Assembly (NCBI RefSeq): GCF_026340255.1
Contig: NZ_JAPEPJ010000001.1
Coordinates: 992,001 to 1,056,000, forward strand
Origin: Streptomyces sp. NBC_01408
GTDB taxonomy: Bacteria; Actinomycetota; Actinomycetes; Streptomycetales; Streptomycetaceae
Direction of reading: 5' to 3'
Length of the DNA: 64,000 nucleotides
The position numbers and the translations under genes were made by a program. Numbering within the stretch: the first letter of the stretch is position 1; every line of letters starts with the position of its first letter. Shown piece by piece: positions 1 to 8,926 of the stretch. The notes beneath the pieces were generated by a model that saw only the letters and a list, made by a program, of their open reading frames with translations, was not told the DNA's origin and searched no databases.

Positions 1-801
1 GTCGAAGAGGCTGCCGGACTTGAAGTCGTCGTACTGGGTGAGCGTGTTCGCGAAGCCCTTGCCGCGCAGGACGAGCTTGCCGCCCTCGGACTTGAAGAGC
101 TGACCGGTGGCGAAGGCCACCAGGAGCACGATCAGGGCGATATGGAAGGCCAGGTTCCCGGTCTCGCGCAGGTAGCCCTTCTCCGCGGCCACGGCGCTCG
201 TGCCCGGCTCGGTGCGGAAGCGCCGGCCGCGCAGGAGCGTTCCGGCGTACGCGAGCACGTCCTCGGGGGACTTCTCCGTACGCCACGTCGTGTACGCGGG
301 CAGCCGGTCCAGCCGCTTGGGGGCGCCGGGCGGGCGGCCGCTGAGCTGGCCGACGAACTGCCAGGTGCGCGGCACGATGCAGCCGATCAGCGACACGAAC
401 AGCAGGATGTAGATCGCGGAGAACCACACCGAGCTGTAGACGTCGAAGAGCTGGAGCTTCTCGGCGACCGGGACCCAGAACTCGTTGTTCCGCTTCCAGT
501 CCTCCACCTTCATCGCGTCGACCTGGGTCTGCGGGATGAGGGAGCCGGGGATGGAGCCCAGCGAGAGCAGGAAGAGCAGGATCAGCGCCACCCGCATGGA
601 GGTGAGCTGCCGCCAGAACCAGCGGGCCCAGCCGATGACGCCGATGCCGACGGGCGCGGTCGGGCTGTCCTCCAGCGGGGCGGTCGAGAGCTGGGCGCCG
701 GCCTCGCCGAGCGCCGGCTCGTGTTCGGGCCCGCGCTCCTGCCCGGCTGGACCCTCGGATCGGTGCGACGCCTCGGTGGGCGTCTTGTCTGTCGTACTCA
801 T
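1..801 (-). CDS. resB: Cytochrome c biogenesis protein ResB (5' part, runs off the left edge)
   Basis: Membrane protein of the system II cytochrome c maturation pathway, thought to act with ResC/CcsA in haem delivery and ligation to apocytochrome c. I read 267 residues from the ATG at 801; the rest lies outside the window. After a variable N-terminus of about 60 residues come three hydrophobic segments, including VALILLFLLSLGSIPGSLIP, WFSAIYILLFVSLIGCIVPR and LAFHIALIVLLVAFATGQLF, in the ResB arrangement, followed by the start of the large extracytoplasmic domain. It starts 13 bases after the ccdA stop, so it is most likely the third gene of a tlpA-ccdA-resB operon. Family assignment rests on layout and neighbours. 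Confidence 0.9.
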   Translation of the reverse strand, partial: MSTTDKTPTEASHRSEGPAGQERGPEHEPALGEAGAQLSTAPLEDSPTAPVGIGVIGWARWFWRQLTSMRVALILLFLLSLGSIPGSLIPQTQVDAMKVEDWKRNNEFWVPVAEKLQLFDVYSSVWFSAIYILLFVSLIGCIVPRTWQFVGQLSGRPPGAPKRLDRLPAYTTWRTEKSPEDVLAYAGTLLRGRRFRTEPGTSAVAAEKGYLRETGNLAFHIALIVLLVAFATGQLFKSEGGKLVLRGKGFANTLTQYDDFKSGSLFD

Positions 802-814
802 GTCCGTTAAGTCC

Positions 815-1600
815 TCAGATCCCCACCGTGAAGCCTTGGGTCCAGCTCTGCATGTCCGAGACGATGCTGTTCCACATTCCTGTGACGAGCAGGAGACCGG
901 TGAGGATCAGCATGCCGCCGCCGATGCGCATCACCCATGCATAGTGCTTCTTCACCCAGCCGAACGCGCCGAGCGCCTTGCGGAAGGCGAGCGCGGCGAG
1001 GATGAAGGGCAGGCCGAGGCCGAGGCAGTAGGCGACGGTCAGCAGCGCGCCCCGGCCCGCGCTCGCCTGGTCGAGGGAGAGCGTGGTGACGGCGGCGAGG
1101 GTCGGTCCCATGCAGGGGGTCCAGCCGACACCGAAGAGCACGCCGAGCAGGGGCGCGCCGACGAGGCCGGCCGTCGGCTTCTTGTGGAAGCGGAACTCCC
1201 GCATCGTCAGACCTGGGATCGCCCCCATGAAGAAGAGACCCATGACGATCACCAACCCGCCCAGGACCCGGGAGATGATCTCCGTGTTCTCCCGGAGGCT
1301 CTCGCCGAAGTAGCCGAAGAGCGCGCCGGTGGAGACGAACACGGCCGTGAAACCGGCGATGAACAGGCTCGCGCCCGCCAGCATCCGGCCGCGCCGCGCC
1401 TCGGCGAGGTCGGCGCCGCTGATGCCGGTCACGTAGGAGAGGTAGCCGGGGACGAGCGGGAGCACGCACGGAGAGAGGAAGGAGACCAGTCCGGCGAGCA
1501 CGGAGATGGGCAGGGCCAGCAGCAGGGCGCCGTTGAGGACGGTCGTGTTCACGCCGGTCTGTTCGGCGGCGAGGACGAGCCCGGGGACCACGGTGACCAC
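815..1600 (-). CDS. ccdA: Cytochrome c biogenesis protein CcdA
   Basis: Thiol-disulfide transporter that passes reducing power across the membrane to the partner thioredoxin-like protein and so keeps apocytochrome c cysteines reduced. The 261-residue protein has about six hydrophobic segments and the two CcdA cysteine motifs: [17 protein letters not shown] with Cys45 and [13 protein letters not shown] with Cys163. Length is normal for the short CcdA family. It starts only 4 bases after the stop of the thioredoxin-like gene and is followed by resB, a standard actinobacterial system II operon. Some N-terminal uncertainty remains because other in-frame starts are possible. Confidence 0.95.
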   Translation of the reverse strand: MVTVVPGLVLAAEQTGVNTTVLNGALLLALPISVLAGLVSFLSPCVLPLVPGYLSYVTGISGADLAEARRGRMLAGASLFIAGFTAVFVSTGALFGYFGESLRENTEIISRVLGGLVIVMGLFFMGAIPGLTMREFRFHKKPTAGLVGAPLLGVLFGVGWTPCMGPTLAAVTTLSLDQASAGRGALLTVAYCLGLGLPFILAALAFRKALGAFGWVKKHYAWVMRIGGGMLILTGLLLVTGMWNSIVSDMQSWTQGFTVGI

Positions 1601-1604
1601 GAGG

Positions 1605-2246
1605 TCACTTCTCCGCGAGGAGGGGGTCGATCATCGAGCGCAGCTGCTCTGCGTTGACCGGGGCCAGGACGCGCGCGGCGATCTTGCCCTCCTTGTCGAG
1701 GACGATCGTGGAGGGGATGGCCTGCGGGTTGAGCGCGCCCTTGGGGAAGCGGAGCATCAGCTTGCCGTCCGGGTCGTAGAGGCTCGGGTAGGTGATCCCG
1801 TAGTTCTCTTCGAAGGCGGTCGCGTTCTGCTTGCTGTTGTCGCGGGTGTTGATCCCGACGAAGGAGACGGGCTGCCCCGCGTCGGCCAGGTCCTTGGAGA
1901 CCTGCGCGAAGTACTTGGCCTCGCCGCGGCACGGCGGGCACCAGGAGCCCCACACGTTGAGGACGACGACCTTGCCCTTGAGGGTGGTGGTGTCCAGGGT
2001 CTGCCCGCCGACGGTCTCGCCGTCGAGCTTGGGAGCCTCGGTGCGGTCCCCGCGGGCGACGGTCGAGATGCCGCTGGGGCCCGTCACGTAGTTGCCGCCG
2101 GCGCTGCCGGAGGGCTTGTCGCCGTCCGAACCGATGCAGGACGTCAGGGTCATGGCGCCCGCGACGGTCACCGCGGTCAGCAGGATGGCGCGGCCGCGGG
2201 TCGAGCGGCAGCTACTTCGGCGAACACGGGCGCGGCTAAGGCTCAT
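1605..2246 (-). CDS. TlpA/ResA-family thioredoxin-like lipoprotein
   Basis: Membrane-anchored thiol-disulfide oxidoreductase expected to accept electrons from CcdA and reduce apocytochrome c haem-binding cysteines. The signal segment [17 protein letters not shown] ends in a lipobox with Cys37, followed by a Ser/Gly linker and an AhpC/TSA-TlpA domain with the active site WGSWCPPC (Cys103 and Cys106). [17 protein letters not shown] and the cis-Pro segment AIPSTIVLD also fit TlpA/ResA. I chose the internal ATG at 2246 because the nine upstream residues are Cys-rich and precede a normal n-region; a start at 2273 is possible. First gene of the ccdA-resB operon. Confidence 0.92.
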   Translation of the reverse strand: MSLSRARVRRSSCRSTRGRAILLTAVTVAGAMTLTSCIGSDGDKPSGSAGGNYVTGPSGISTVARGDRTEAPKLDGETVGGQTLDTTTLKGKVVVLNVWGSWCPPCRGEAKYFAQVSKDLADAGQPVSFVGINTRDNSKQNATAFEENYGITYPSLYDPDGKLMLRFPKGALNPQAIPSTIVLDKEGKIAARVLAPVNAEQLRSMIDPLLAEK

Positions 2247-2322
2247 GTGAAAAGTTTCGCATGAGCAATTCACGGATTTGCCGCACCCCCCGAAGGGGTG
2301 TGAAGGTCCTGGTCAGGCCCGG

Positions 2323-3537
2323 TCAGGGCGCGGCCAGGTACGTGGTCCAGCCACCGGCCGGCGGCCGGCCGGGCCCGAGGGCCCGGAGCTTGGTGAGCAC
2401 CGCGGGGTCCTGGACGTCCAGCCAGTCCGCGAACTGGCGGAAGGATACGAGCCGTACATCCCTTTTGTCCGCCATGCCCTTGAGGGCTTCCTCGACGGCG
2501 TCCATATAGATGCCGCCGTTCCATTCCTCGAAGTGGTTGCCGATGAAGAGCGGCGCGCGGTTGGTCTCGTAGGCCCGCCGGAAGCCGCCCAGGTAGGTGG
2601 CCGTGGCCTGGGTGCGCCAGGCCGGGTAGTTGGCGGGCACCCCCTTCGTGGTGTTCTTCGACTGGTTGGCGAGGATGTTGTAGTCCATGCTCAGCACCTC
2701 GAAGGAGTGCCCGGGGAAGGGCAGGGACTGCAGCGGCAGGTCCCAGACGCCCGACCTGCGCACCGGCCAGACCTGGAGGCCGCCGGGCGAGCTGGAGTCG
2801 TAGCGCCAGCCCAGGTTCTGGGCCGTCGGCAGCAGGTTGTCCCGGCCCAGGAGGCAGGGGGTGCGGGCGCCGGTCAGCTCCTTGCGGTAGTCGAAGGGCA
2901 GCGGGTCGAGGTCGGTGAAGCCGGTGTGCGTGCGCCAGCTGGTGACGAACGACACGGCCTGGTCGATCTCGCTCTCCCAGTCGGCCGGGGTCCACTTGCC
3001 GACGGAACCGGCGCCGCCGCAGAAGTGGCCGTTGAAGTGGGTGCCTATCTCGTGGCCGTCGAGCCAGGCCTCACGGACGTACTTGAGGGTGGAGCGGATG
3101 TTCTCGTCCTTGAGGTAGCCGATGTCCGAGGCCCCGGCGGGGTTGTTCGGCGGCAGGTAGAGGCTCCGCTTCGACTCGGGCAGGAGGTAGATGCCGGAGA
3201 GGAAGAAGGTCATGGCCGCGCCGTGGTCCTTGGCGAGCTTGAGGAAGCGCGGGAAGAGGCCGTTGCCGACCTCTCCCGCGCCGTCCCAGCTGAAGACGAC
3301 GAACTGGGGCGGGGTCTCGCCCGGCTGGAGGGGCACGGGCTTGTCCGGCTGGTTGGGCTGCGGGCCCGTGTCGGCGGTGGAGCCGTCGCCGATGACCTTG
3401 GCCGGGGGCCGGCCGGATGCGTCCGGGCCCAGCGGGCCGGGCTTGCCCGGGCCGGATCCGCCGCCACAGCCCGCGATGCCCGCGGCCGCGGCACCCAGTC
3501 CGAGCCCGAGCACTCCCCTTCGACTGAAGTCGCGCAT
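2323..3537 (-). CDS. Polysaccharide deacetylase-like Tat lipoprotein
   Basis: Exported protein of 404 residues. The N-terminus carries a twin-arginine signal (SRRGVLGLGLG) running into a lipobox (GIAGC), so it is probably a Tat-exported lipoprotein. The mature part has NodB-type signatures: FVVFSWDGAG with the putative catalytic Asp, FFLSGIYLLP, and HEIGTHFNGHF with the metal-binding histidines. These suggest a carbohydrate esterase 4-like fold acting on cell-wall or extracellular glycan. The C-terminal GNHFEEWNGGIYMDAVEEAL is typical of the secreted actinobacterial branch. It ends 76 bases upstream of the thioredoxin-like gene. Substrate is unknown; the divergent catalytic segment means activity is inferred. 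Confidence 0.82.
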   Translation of the reverse strand: MRDFSRRGVLGLGLGAAAAGIAGCGGGSGPGKPGPLGPDASGRPPAKVIGDGSTADTGPQPNQPDKPVPLQPGETPPQFVVFSWDGAGEVGNGLFPRFLKLAKDHGAAMTFFLSGIYLLPESKRSLYLPPNNPAGASDIGYLKDENIRSTLKYVREAWLDGHEIGTHFNGHFCGGAGSVGKWTPADWESEIDQAVSFVTSWRTHTGFTDLDPLPFDYRKELTGARTPCLLGRDNLLPTAQNLGWRYDSSSPGGLQVWPVRRSGVWDLPLQSLPFPGHSFEVLSMDYNILANQSKNTTKGVPANYPAWRTQATATYLGGFRRAYETNRAPLFIGNHFEEWNGGIYMDAVEEALKGMADKRDVRLVSFRQFADWLDVQDPAVLTKLRALGPGRPPAGGWTTYLAAP

Positions 3538-3680
3538 GTCACCGTCCCGTCGTCAGACCCAAAGGCTCATGTTCGTTATATAAACGGACAATTAGCCTGG
3601 GCTTGTGCGCTGACACGGTGATTCCCGCGCGTCTTGTATTTATTTAGGCAAAGCTGTAACAGATCGTCACAGAATGTGGA
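3538..3680. promoter_or_regulatory. AT-richer intergenic region upstream of the deacetylase gene
   Basis: This 143-base gap separates the deacetylase start from the histidine phosphatase stop; both genes are on the minus strand. It is clearly AT-richer than its surroundings and contains TTTATATAAC on the minus strand, a plausible -10 element. I could not place a convincing -35 box, so this is a probable promoter region only. Confidence 0.35.
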
Positions 3681-4376
3681 TCAGGCTCCGAAGGCCTTGG
3701 ACTTCCCCTTCACGGGCTTCGCCCCGGCCAGCAGGTGCGCCGGGACCAGGTCCCGGGCCGGCTCGCTGTAGCCCACCGACACCAGCTTGTCGCCCTGGTA
3801 CGTGAAGGACGTCAGCGAGGCCAGCGTGCACTGGCGGCGGCGCGGGTCGTGCCACAGCCGGCGCTTCTCCGCGAAGCTGCGCACGATCCAGATCGGCAGC
3901 TGGTGGCTGACCGCCACCGCCTCGTGCCCGCGGGCCGCGTCGCGCGCCGCCTCCAGCGCGCTCATCATCCGCACGACCTGCTCGACGTACGGCTCGCCCC
4001 AGGACGGCTTGAACGGGTTCGTCAGGTGCTTCCAGTTGCCCGGCTTGCGCAGGGCCCCGTCACCGACGCCGAAGGTCTTGCCCTCGAAGACGTTCTCCGC
4101 CTCCAGCAGCCGCCCGTCCGTGGCCAGGTCCAGGCCGTGGCTCTTGGCGATCGGCGCGGCCGTCTCCTGAGCCCGCTCCAGCGGGGAGGACACCACGTAG
4201 GCGATGTCCCGGTTCTCCAGGTGCTCGGCGACCCGGTCGGCCATCTGCCGGCCCAGCTCGGAGAGGTGGTAGCCCTCCCGGCGCCCGTAGAGGACCCCGT
4301 CCGGGTTGTGCACCTCGCCGTGCCGCACCAGGTGGACGACGGTGATGTCGGGGTCGGGGGTGTCGCTGCTGCTCAT
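3681..4376 (-). CDS. Histidine phosphatase family protein (phosphoglycerate mutase-like)
   Basis: A 231-residue branch-1 histidine phosphatase. The signature [12 protein letters not shown] supplies Arg18, His19 (phospho-acceptor) and Gly20; further family marks are [24 protein letters not shown] and the second catalytic histidine in [12 protein letters not shown]. It is more likely a small-molecule phosphatase than a glycolytic mutase, because the mutase-specific insertions are absent. Its ATG overlaps the hemL stop in an ATGA junction, so it is translationally coupled to the tetrapyrrole gene. The hemL-phosphatase pair next to ccd/res genes is familiar in Streptomyces. Substrate unknown. Confidence 0.9.
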   Translation of the reverse strand: MSSSDTPDPDITVVHLVRHGEVHNPDGVLYGRREGYHLSELGRQMADRVAEHLENRDIAYVVSSPLERAQETAAPIAKSHGLDLATDGRLLEAENVFEGKTFGVGDGALRKPGNWKHLTNPFKPSWGEPYVEQVVRMMSALEAARDAARGHEAVAVSHQLPIWIVRSFAEKRRLWHDPRRRQCTLASLTSFTYQGDKLVSVGYSEPARDLVPAHLLAGAKPVKGKSKAFGA

Positions 4377-5695
4377 GCGGTGGCCTCCGCGGCCGCTCGG
4401 GCGGCGGCCGGCAGCGCCGCCGCGATGCGCTCGATCGCCCGCTCGTCGTGGGCGGTGGACACGAACCAGGACTCGAACGCGGACGGCGGCAGGTAGACGC
4501 CCTGCGCCAGCATCGAGTGGAAGAAGCCGTTGAAGCGGAAGCTCTCCTGCTTCTTGGCGTCGTCGTAGTTCTTGACCTCGTGATCCGTGAAGAACACGGA
4601 GAACATGTTGGACGCGGTCTGCACCCGGTGCGCCACGCCTTCCTTGCTCAGCGCCCCGGTGACCAGGCCCTGGATCTCGGCGGACACCGCGTCGACCTTC
4701 TCGTACGCCGCGTCGTCGAGCAGGCGCAGCTGCGCCAGACCGGCGGCGGTGGCGATGGGGTTACCGGAGAGCGTGCCGGCCTGGTAGACGGGGCCCGCGG
4801 GCGCGAGGTGCCCCATGACGTCGGCGCGGCCGCCGAACGCCGCGGCCGGGAAGCCGCCGCCCATGACCTTGCCGAAGGTCATCAGGTCGGGCTTGACCCC
4901 GTCGACCCCGTACCAGCCGGCGCGGGAGGTCCGGAAGCCCGTCATGACCTCGTCGGAGATGTACAGCGCGCCGTTCTCCCGGCACGCGTCCGCGAGACCC
5001 TGGTTGAACCCGGGCGCCGGGGTCACGACGCCCATGTTGCCGGGCGCTGCCTCGGTGATCACACAGGCGATCTCGCCGGGGTGCGCGGCGAAGGCCGCCC
5101 GTACCGCGTCGATGTCGTTGTAGGGGAGCACGATCGTGTCCCCGGCCTGCGCGCCGGTGACCCCGGGGGTGTCGGGCAGGGCGAAGGTCGCCAGCCCGGA
5201 ACCGGCGGCGGCCAGCAGCGCGTCCACGTGGCCGTGGTAGCAACCCGCGAACTTCACCACCTTGGCGCGGCCCGTGAAGCCGCGCGCCAGGCGGATCGCC
5301 GACATGGTGGCCTCCGTCCCGGAGGAGACGAGCCTCACCTGCTCGACGGGTGTGATGCGCGCGACGATCTCCTCGGCGAGCGCGACCTCGCCCTCGCCGG
5401 GCGTGCCGAAGGACGTGCCGCGGGCGACGGCTGCCTGGACGGCCTCGATCACGGCGGGGTGGGAGTGGCCGAGGATCATCGGCCCCCACGAGCAGACGAG
5501 GTCGACGTACTCACGGCCGTCGGCGTCGGTGAGGTACGGACCGGTGCCGGACACCATGAACCGGGGCGTACCGCCCACGGCACGGAAGGCACGGACCGGA
5601 GAGTTCACGCCGCCGGGGGTCACGAGGGAAGCGCGCTCGAAGAGCGTCTGCGAAACTGGGGCTTCATACGGGTACGGGTAGCTCACACCAGCCAT
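4373..5695 (-). CDS. hemL: Glutamate-1-semialdehyde 2,1-aminomutase
   Basis: PLP enzyme converting glutamate-1-semialdehyde to 5-aminolevulinate, the C5 route to haem, sirohaem and cobalamin. The 440-residue protein has [12 protein letters not shown] near the N-terminus, the cofactor-binding stretch [23 protein letters not shown], the aspartate region [11 protein letters not shown] and the PLP lysine Lys276 in [18 protein letters not shown]. Length and motifs match bacterial HemL. Its start is followed upstream by a divergent gene, so a bidirectional promoter may lie at about 5696-5987. It is the first gene of a two-gene unit with the histidine phosphatase and lies close to cytochrome c maturation genes, a sensible haem-related neighbourhood. 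Confidence 0.97.
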   Translation of the reverse strand: MAGVSYPYPYEAPVSQTLFERASLVTPGGVNSPVRAFRAVGGTPRFMVSGTGPYLTDADGREYVDLVCSWGPMILGHSHPAVIEAVQAAVARGTSFGTPGEGEVALAEEIVARITPVEQVRLVSSGTEATMSAIRLARGFTGRAKVVKFAGCYHGHVDALLAAAGSGLATFALPDTPGVTGAQAGDTIVLPYNDIDAVRAAFAAHPGEIACVITEAAPGNMGVVTPAPGFNQGLADACRENGALYISDEVMTGFRTSRAGWYGVDGVKPDLMTFGKVMGGGFPAAAFGGRADVMGHLAPAGPVYQAGTLSGNPIATAAGLAQLRLLDDAAYEKVDAVSAEIQGLVTGALSKEGVAHRVQTASNMFSVFFTDHEVKNYDDAKKQESFRFNGFFHSMLAQGVYLPPSAFESWFVSTAHDERAIERIAAALPAAARAAAEATA

Positions 5696-5987
5696 GGTCT
5701 CAGAGGCCGCGACAGACTTGCGGACGGGCGTTTCACCGCGCCGCCGCGGGGGAGGTCACTGCCATGATGATCAGGCTGCGTGGCGGGGGCCGCGGAGCCG
5801 GGGCAGGCAAGACCAGTCGGGTGGAGATATGCAACGCGGTGGTGGACCGGGCGAGGGTACGGACGGCCTGGATCCGCAGCGCGCCCGCGAGTCCCGCCGC
5901 CGGGGCAGGCACCGCCGCGCCGCAGAGGCCGCCGACGCGGTACCGGGGCCCACGCAGCCGCTGGACGGCCTGCCCAGGGGGCGCGGC
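5696..5987. promoter_or_regulatory. Divergent intergenic region between hemL and the hypothetical gene
   Basis: The 292 bases hold no convincing gene. The reading frame of the downstream gene is open through here, so a longer N-terminus starting near 5829 cannot be excluded, but its residues are low-complexity Arg/Gly. Promoters for both flanking genes must lie here or inside the neighbouring genes; no clear boxes were recognised. Confidence 0.4.
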
Positions 5988-6425
5988 ATGGGAGTGACGT
6001 ACAAGTACTTCGGCGCCCCCGACGGCGCGACCGCGGCCCGGGTCCCGGTCACGATGCGCCCGGAGGAGCTCGGCGGCGACGAGCTCGGCATGGGCGGCCT
6101 GTTCACCAAGATCAAGCCGGAGACGGTGGCCGCGATGGTCCTGACCGGCATCGAGGGCATACCCCTGCACAAGGTGCCCCCGCTGGAACTGGTCGTCCTC
6201 CACCCCGACTACGCCGTGGTGAAACTCCCCATGACGGTCGTCGACCCGCTGCGCGGGATCGGCGAGGAGTCGGTGGGCGCGGCCGCCTTCATCTGGTCCA
6301 CGGTCCCGGACCGCGGCGGCCCGCGCGACGCGTTCAACGTCTACCAGCTGCTCCACGAGTGGCAGGACTTCTCCAACCGCCTCCACGAGGCCGGCCACCA
6401 GCCGTACTGCCTGGTCTGGCCCTGA
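5988..6425 (+). CDS. Conserved hypothetical protein
   Basis: A 145-residue soluble protein with no motif I can name. It begins MGVTYKYFGAPDG and contains EELGMGGLFTKIKPE-like text with balanced charge, IPLHKVPPLELVVLHPDYAVVKL and a C-terminus ending YCLVWP. There are no membrane segments or signal peptide. The ATG at 5988 has a purine-rich AGGGGG stretch about 7 bases upstream, which decided the start; an in-frame ATG at 5829 is the alternative. It is divergent from hemL and stands alone. No function is proposed. Confidence 0.7.
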   Translation: MGVTYKYFGAPDGATAARVPVTMRPEELGGDELGMGGLFTKIKPETVAAMVLTGIEGIPLHKVPPLELVVLHPDYAVVKLPMTVVDPLRGIGEESVGAAAFIWSTVPDRGGPRDAFNVYQLLHEWQDFSNRLHEAGHQPYCLVWP

Positions 6426-6636
6426 CCTGGGCTTTCGTCCATCGCGGGCAGCCTCCTGCGTGGACTGCCCCGTCGTGGGGGGCGGGTGCGGGGCCGATGG
6501 CCCCCGGTAGTGCCCTTCCGTAGGTGCCGGGAGCAGTGGGTCGTTCCCCCGGGTGTGCCCGAACGGGCATGCCGCCGGGCGGGTTCCGCGGGTAAGCAGG
6601 TGTACGTCCCTCCGCGTCCCCCGAGAGGCATGCCCC

Positions 6637-8703
6637 ATGCGTATCCCCGCCCGCGACAAGGCAGCAGACGATGCCTCCAAGGACAGCTCCGCCGCGCCCC
6701 GGCAGGCAGGCCGGGGTGGTGGGGACCGGCCCGCCGCCGCGCCCGCGGCGGCGACACTGCCGGCGCTCCAGCGGGCCATCGGCAACGCGGCGGTGACGCG
6801 CATGCTCGCCGCGGGCCACGGCGTCGCCCCCGGGCAGCAGGACGCACCGGTGCAGCGTGCGACCGCCCATGACGTGCTCCGGTCGCCGGGACGGCCGCTC
6901 GAAGGGCCCCTGCGCGAGGAGATGGAGAACCGGCTCGGCGCCGACTTCTCCGACGTACGGGTGCACTCCGATCCCCTCGCGCAACGGTCCGCGGCCGAGA
7001 TCGGGGCCCGGGCGTACACCTCGGGCAGCCATGTGGTCGTCACGGACGGCGGCAAGGACAAGCACACCCTCGCCCACGAGCTCACCCATGTCATCCAGCA
7101 GCGGCAGGGGCCGGTCGCGGGGTCGGACGCCGGTGACGGGCTGCGGGTCAGCGACCCCGGCGACCGTTTCGAGCGGGAGGCCGAGGCCAATGCGAGCCGG
7201 GTCATGGCCGCCCCCACGCCCGCTCCCGCTCCCGTACAGCGTGCCGACTGCGAGGCGCACGGCGCACCCGCGCCGGGCTCCGGCGAGCGGGCCGTCGTGC
7301 AGCGCAAGGGGCCCGAGGAGCTCGGCCCCTCGCTGCCGGCGGACCCGCCGCGGCCCGGGGGACTGCTGGGCCGGATCATGGCGCGTTCCCAGAGGCAGGA
7401 GCCGTCGGACCCGGTGGTGGCGCGGGTGCGGGCGAGCATCGCCGCGTACGACAACGATCCCCACCGCGACCCCATGCACTGCATGATGACGCTGTCGACC
7501 CTCACGCAGGAGATCGCCCCGGCCGAGGACGAGGCGACCGCGGCCGTGAAGCCCTGGCTGTCCGCCGCGCTCAAGGTCATCAAGGACGAACTGGTGCTGG
7601 TGAACGACCAGCTCGTCCGCGACAACGAGTTCCCCGACGGGGCGCGGGAGCCGTTCGGCGCGATGACCGACAACGGCATGCTGTGGCAGCAGGAGCAGTG
7701 GGCCGACAGTGCGGCCGCGTTCCACATGCACGGGGCCAGTTACTTCCGGGAGCTGTCCGAGCTCAACCGGGCCGGGATGGCCAAGGAGATCGCCGGGCAG
7801 CAGGGTGACCAGGGCTGGGTCTCCGATGTCAGGAGCAAGCTGACGACCGCGCTCCAGGGGAGCGTGCTGTGTCACTACACGGCCAGGTCACGGGCCGAGC
7901 AGATGCGCGGCCAGGGGCAGATGAAGTCCAAGACCGAGCTGCTCAGGCAGAACCCCGACGCGCCGAACAACTCGGAGGCGTACGACAAGCACGTCCTGGC
8001 CAACGAGGGCTTCGTCTTCTTCTTCCTGGAGGTGCCGAACAGCCCGTTCCGCGAGACGCGGTTCGGCGGCGAGGAGCCGGCCCGCATCGAGATCCCCCTG
8101 ACCAGGTCCCCCCTGATGAGCCAGGGCTGGCTGATGCTGAGCGACTTCGCGCAGCGCGAGTACCCCACCGTGCGGGCGAAGCCCGAGGACCCGGCGCAGA
8201 CGCAGAGCAGGCTGGGCACGCGCGAGGACACCTTCTCGGAGGGGTTCTCCCTGCCGGTGCGGAAGTTCGATGTCGGGGCCGGGAAGGCAGCCCCGATGGA
8301 CATGGAGAAGGTCATGGACGCGATGGGCGCGGAGCAGGACCCGGAGCGCAGGAGCCAGGTCATGTTCGCCATGACCCAGGCGCTGGCGGACCCGCACAGC
8401 ACCATGGCCTACGGATCCGGCGCGCAGGAGCAGGTCCATTCCGAGCGGCTGCGGTCCAACACCCTGATGGGGCGGGACATCGTGCCGGGCCTGGTGGAGC
8501 GGGCCGTGGTGGAGATCCAGCGCCTCGGGGAGGTGAATCCGCAGCTCGCGGCCAAGCTGAGGGCGATGTCCGGAGACGAGCTGATGCGGTTCCTGCTCAA
8601 GGACCTCCTGCGGCCGCAGGCGATGCTGCCGAACTCGGTCGACCTCAGCGCCGCCTCGGTGGTCCTGTCCTCCGGTCAGGAGGTGGGAGCCGCCACGCAC
8701 TGA
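6637..8703 (+). CDS. DUF4157 (eCIS-core) protein, candidate injected effector
   Basis: A 688-residue protein at the left border of the contractile injection locus. N-terminal features are an LQRAIGNAAVTRML motif near residues 46-59 and a DUF4157 domain with FSDVRVHSD, ARAYTSGSHVVV and the zinc-protease signature HELTH (His147-His151). VQR tripeptides flank this domain (APVQRA, PVQRAD, VVQRKG). The C-terminal 450 residues are unlike the core; they include a GSVLCHYTARSRAEQM segment with His413-Tyr414-Thr415, which recalls the HYT motifs of ADP-ribosyltransferase-like folds. DUF4157 marks proteins associated with eCIS particles and is often fused to toxins. The start has GAGAGG upstream. Toxic activity is inference. 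Confidence 0.8.
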   Translation: MRIPARDKAADDASKDSSAAPRQAGRGGGDRPAAAPAAATLPALQRAIGNAAVTRMLAAGHGVAPGQQDAPVQRATAHDVLRSPGRPLEGPLREEMENRLGADFSDVRVHSDPLAQRSAAEIGARAYTSGSHVVVTDGGKDKHTLAHELTHVIQQRQGPVAGSDAGDGLRVSDPGDRFEREAEANASRVMAAPTPAPAPVQRADCEAHGAPAPGSGERAVVQRKGPEELGPSLPADPPRPGGLLGRIMARSQRQEPSDPVVARVRASIAAYDNDPHRDPMHCMMTLSTLTQEIAPAEDEATAAVKPWLSAALKVIKDELVLVNDQLVRDNEFPDGAREPFGAMTDNGMLWQQEQWADSAAAFHMHGASYFRELSELNRAGMAKEIAGQQGDQGWVSDVRSKLTTALQGSVLCHYTARSRAEQMRGQGQMKSKTELLRQNPDAPNNSEAYDKHVLANEGFVFFFLEVPNSPFRETRFGGEEPARIEIPLTRSPLMSQGWLMLSDFAQREYPTVRAKPEDPAQTQSRLGTREDTFSEGFSLPVRKFDVGAGKAAPMDMEKVMDAMGAEQDPERRSQVMFAMTQALADPHSTMAYGSGAQEQVHSERLRSNTLMGRDIVPGLVERAVVEIQRLGEVNPQLAAKLRAMSGDELMRFLLKDLLRPQAMLPNSVDLSAASVVLSSGQEVGAATH

Positions 8704-8769
8704 CCGGGGCGCAGGAGGGGCCCGCCGGGATCAAGCCATCTTGGTTTCTTGTTCAACTATCACTGAGCT

Positions 8770-8792
8770 CCCCGGAGTTCACCGCTCCGGGG
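8770..8792. terminator. Hairpin between convergent genes
   Basis: Perfect 8-base inverted repeat CCCCGGAG/CTCCGGGG with a 7-base loop, 67 bases after the stop of the DUF4157 gene. A second small hairpin, GGAGC-AAAG-GCTCC, follows at 8866-8879. Neither has a clear U tract, as is common in actinomycetes. The position between two convergent stops supports a terminator role. Confidence 0.55.
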
Positions 8793-8926
8793 GCGTCGAG
8801 ATGAGAACGTAAGGCCACAAAGCGGACTGTTGATCGATTCCCCGAACTGCCGGTTTCCGGACGGTGGAGCAAAGGCTCCCTTTGCCATCGCACAAAACCT
8901 GTCCGACGATGTGCGTGCCGCCCGGA

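Noticed and set aside
5733..7875. Long minus-strand frames opposite the hypothetical and DUF4157 genes
   Set aside because: They are shadows of the plus-strand genes, which have proper starts, ribosome sites and recognisable domains.
6637..8703. Calling the HELTH protein an active secreted metalloprotease
   Set aside because: There is no signal peptide, and the DUF4157 domain in CIS proteins is not shown to be a general protease; only the motif is recorded.
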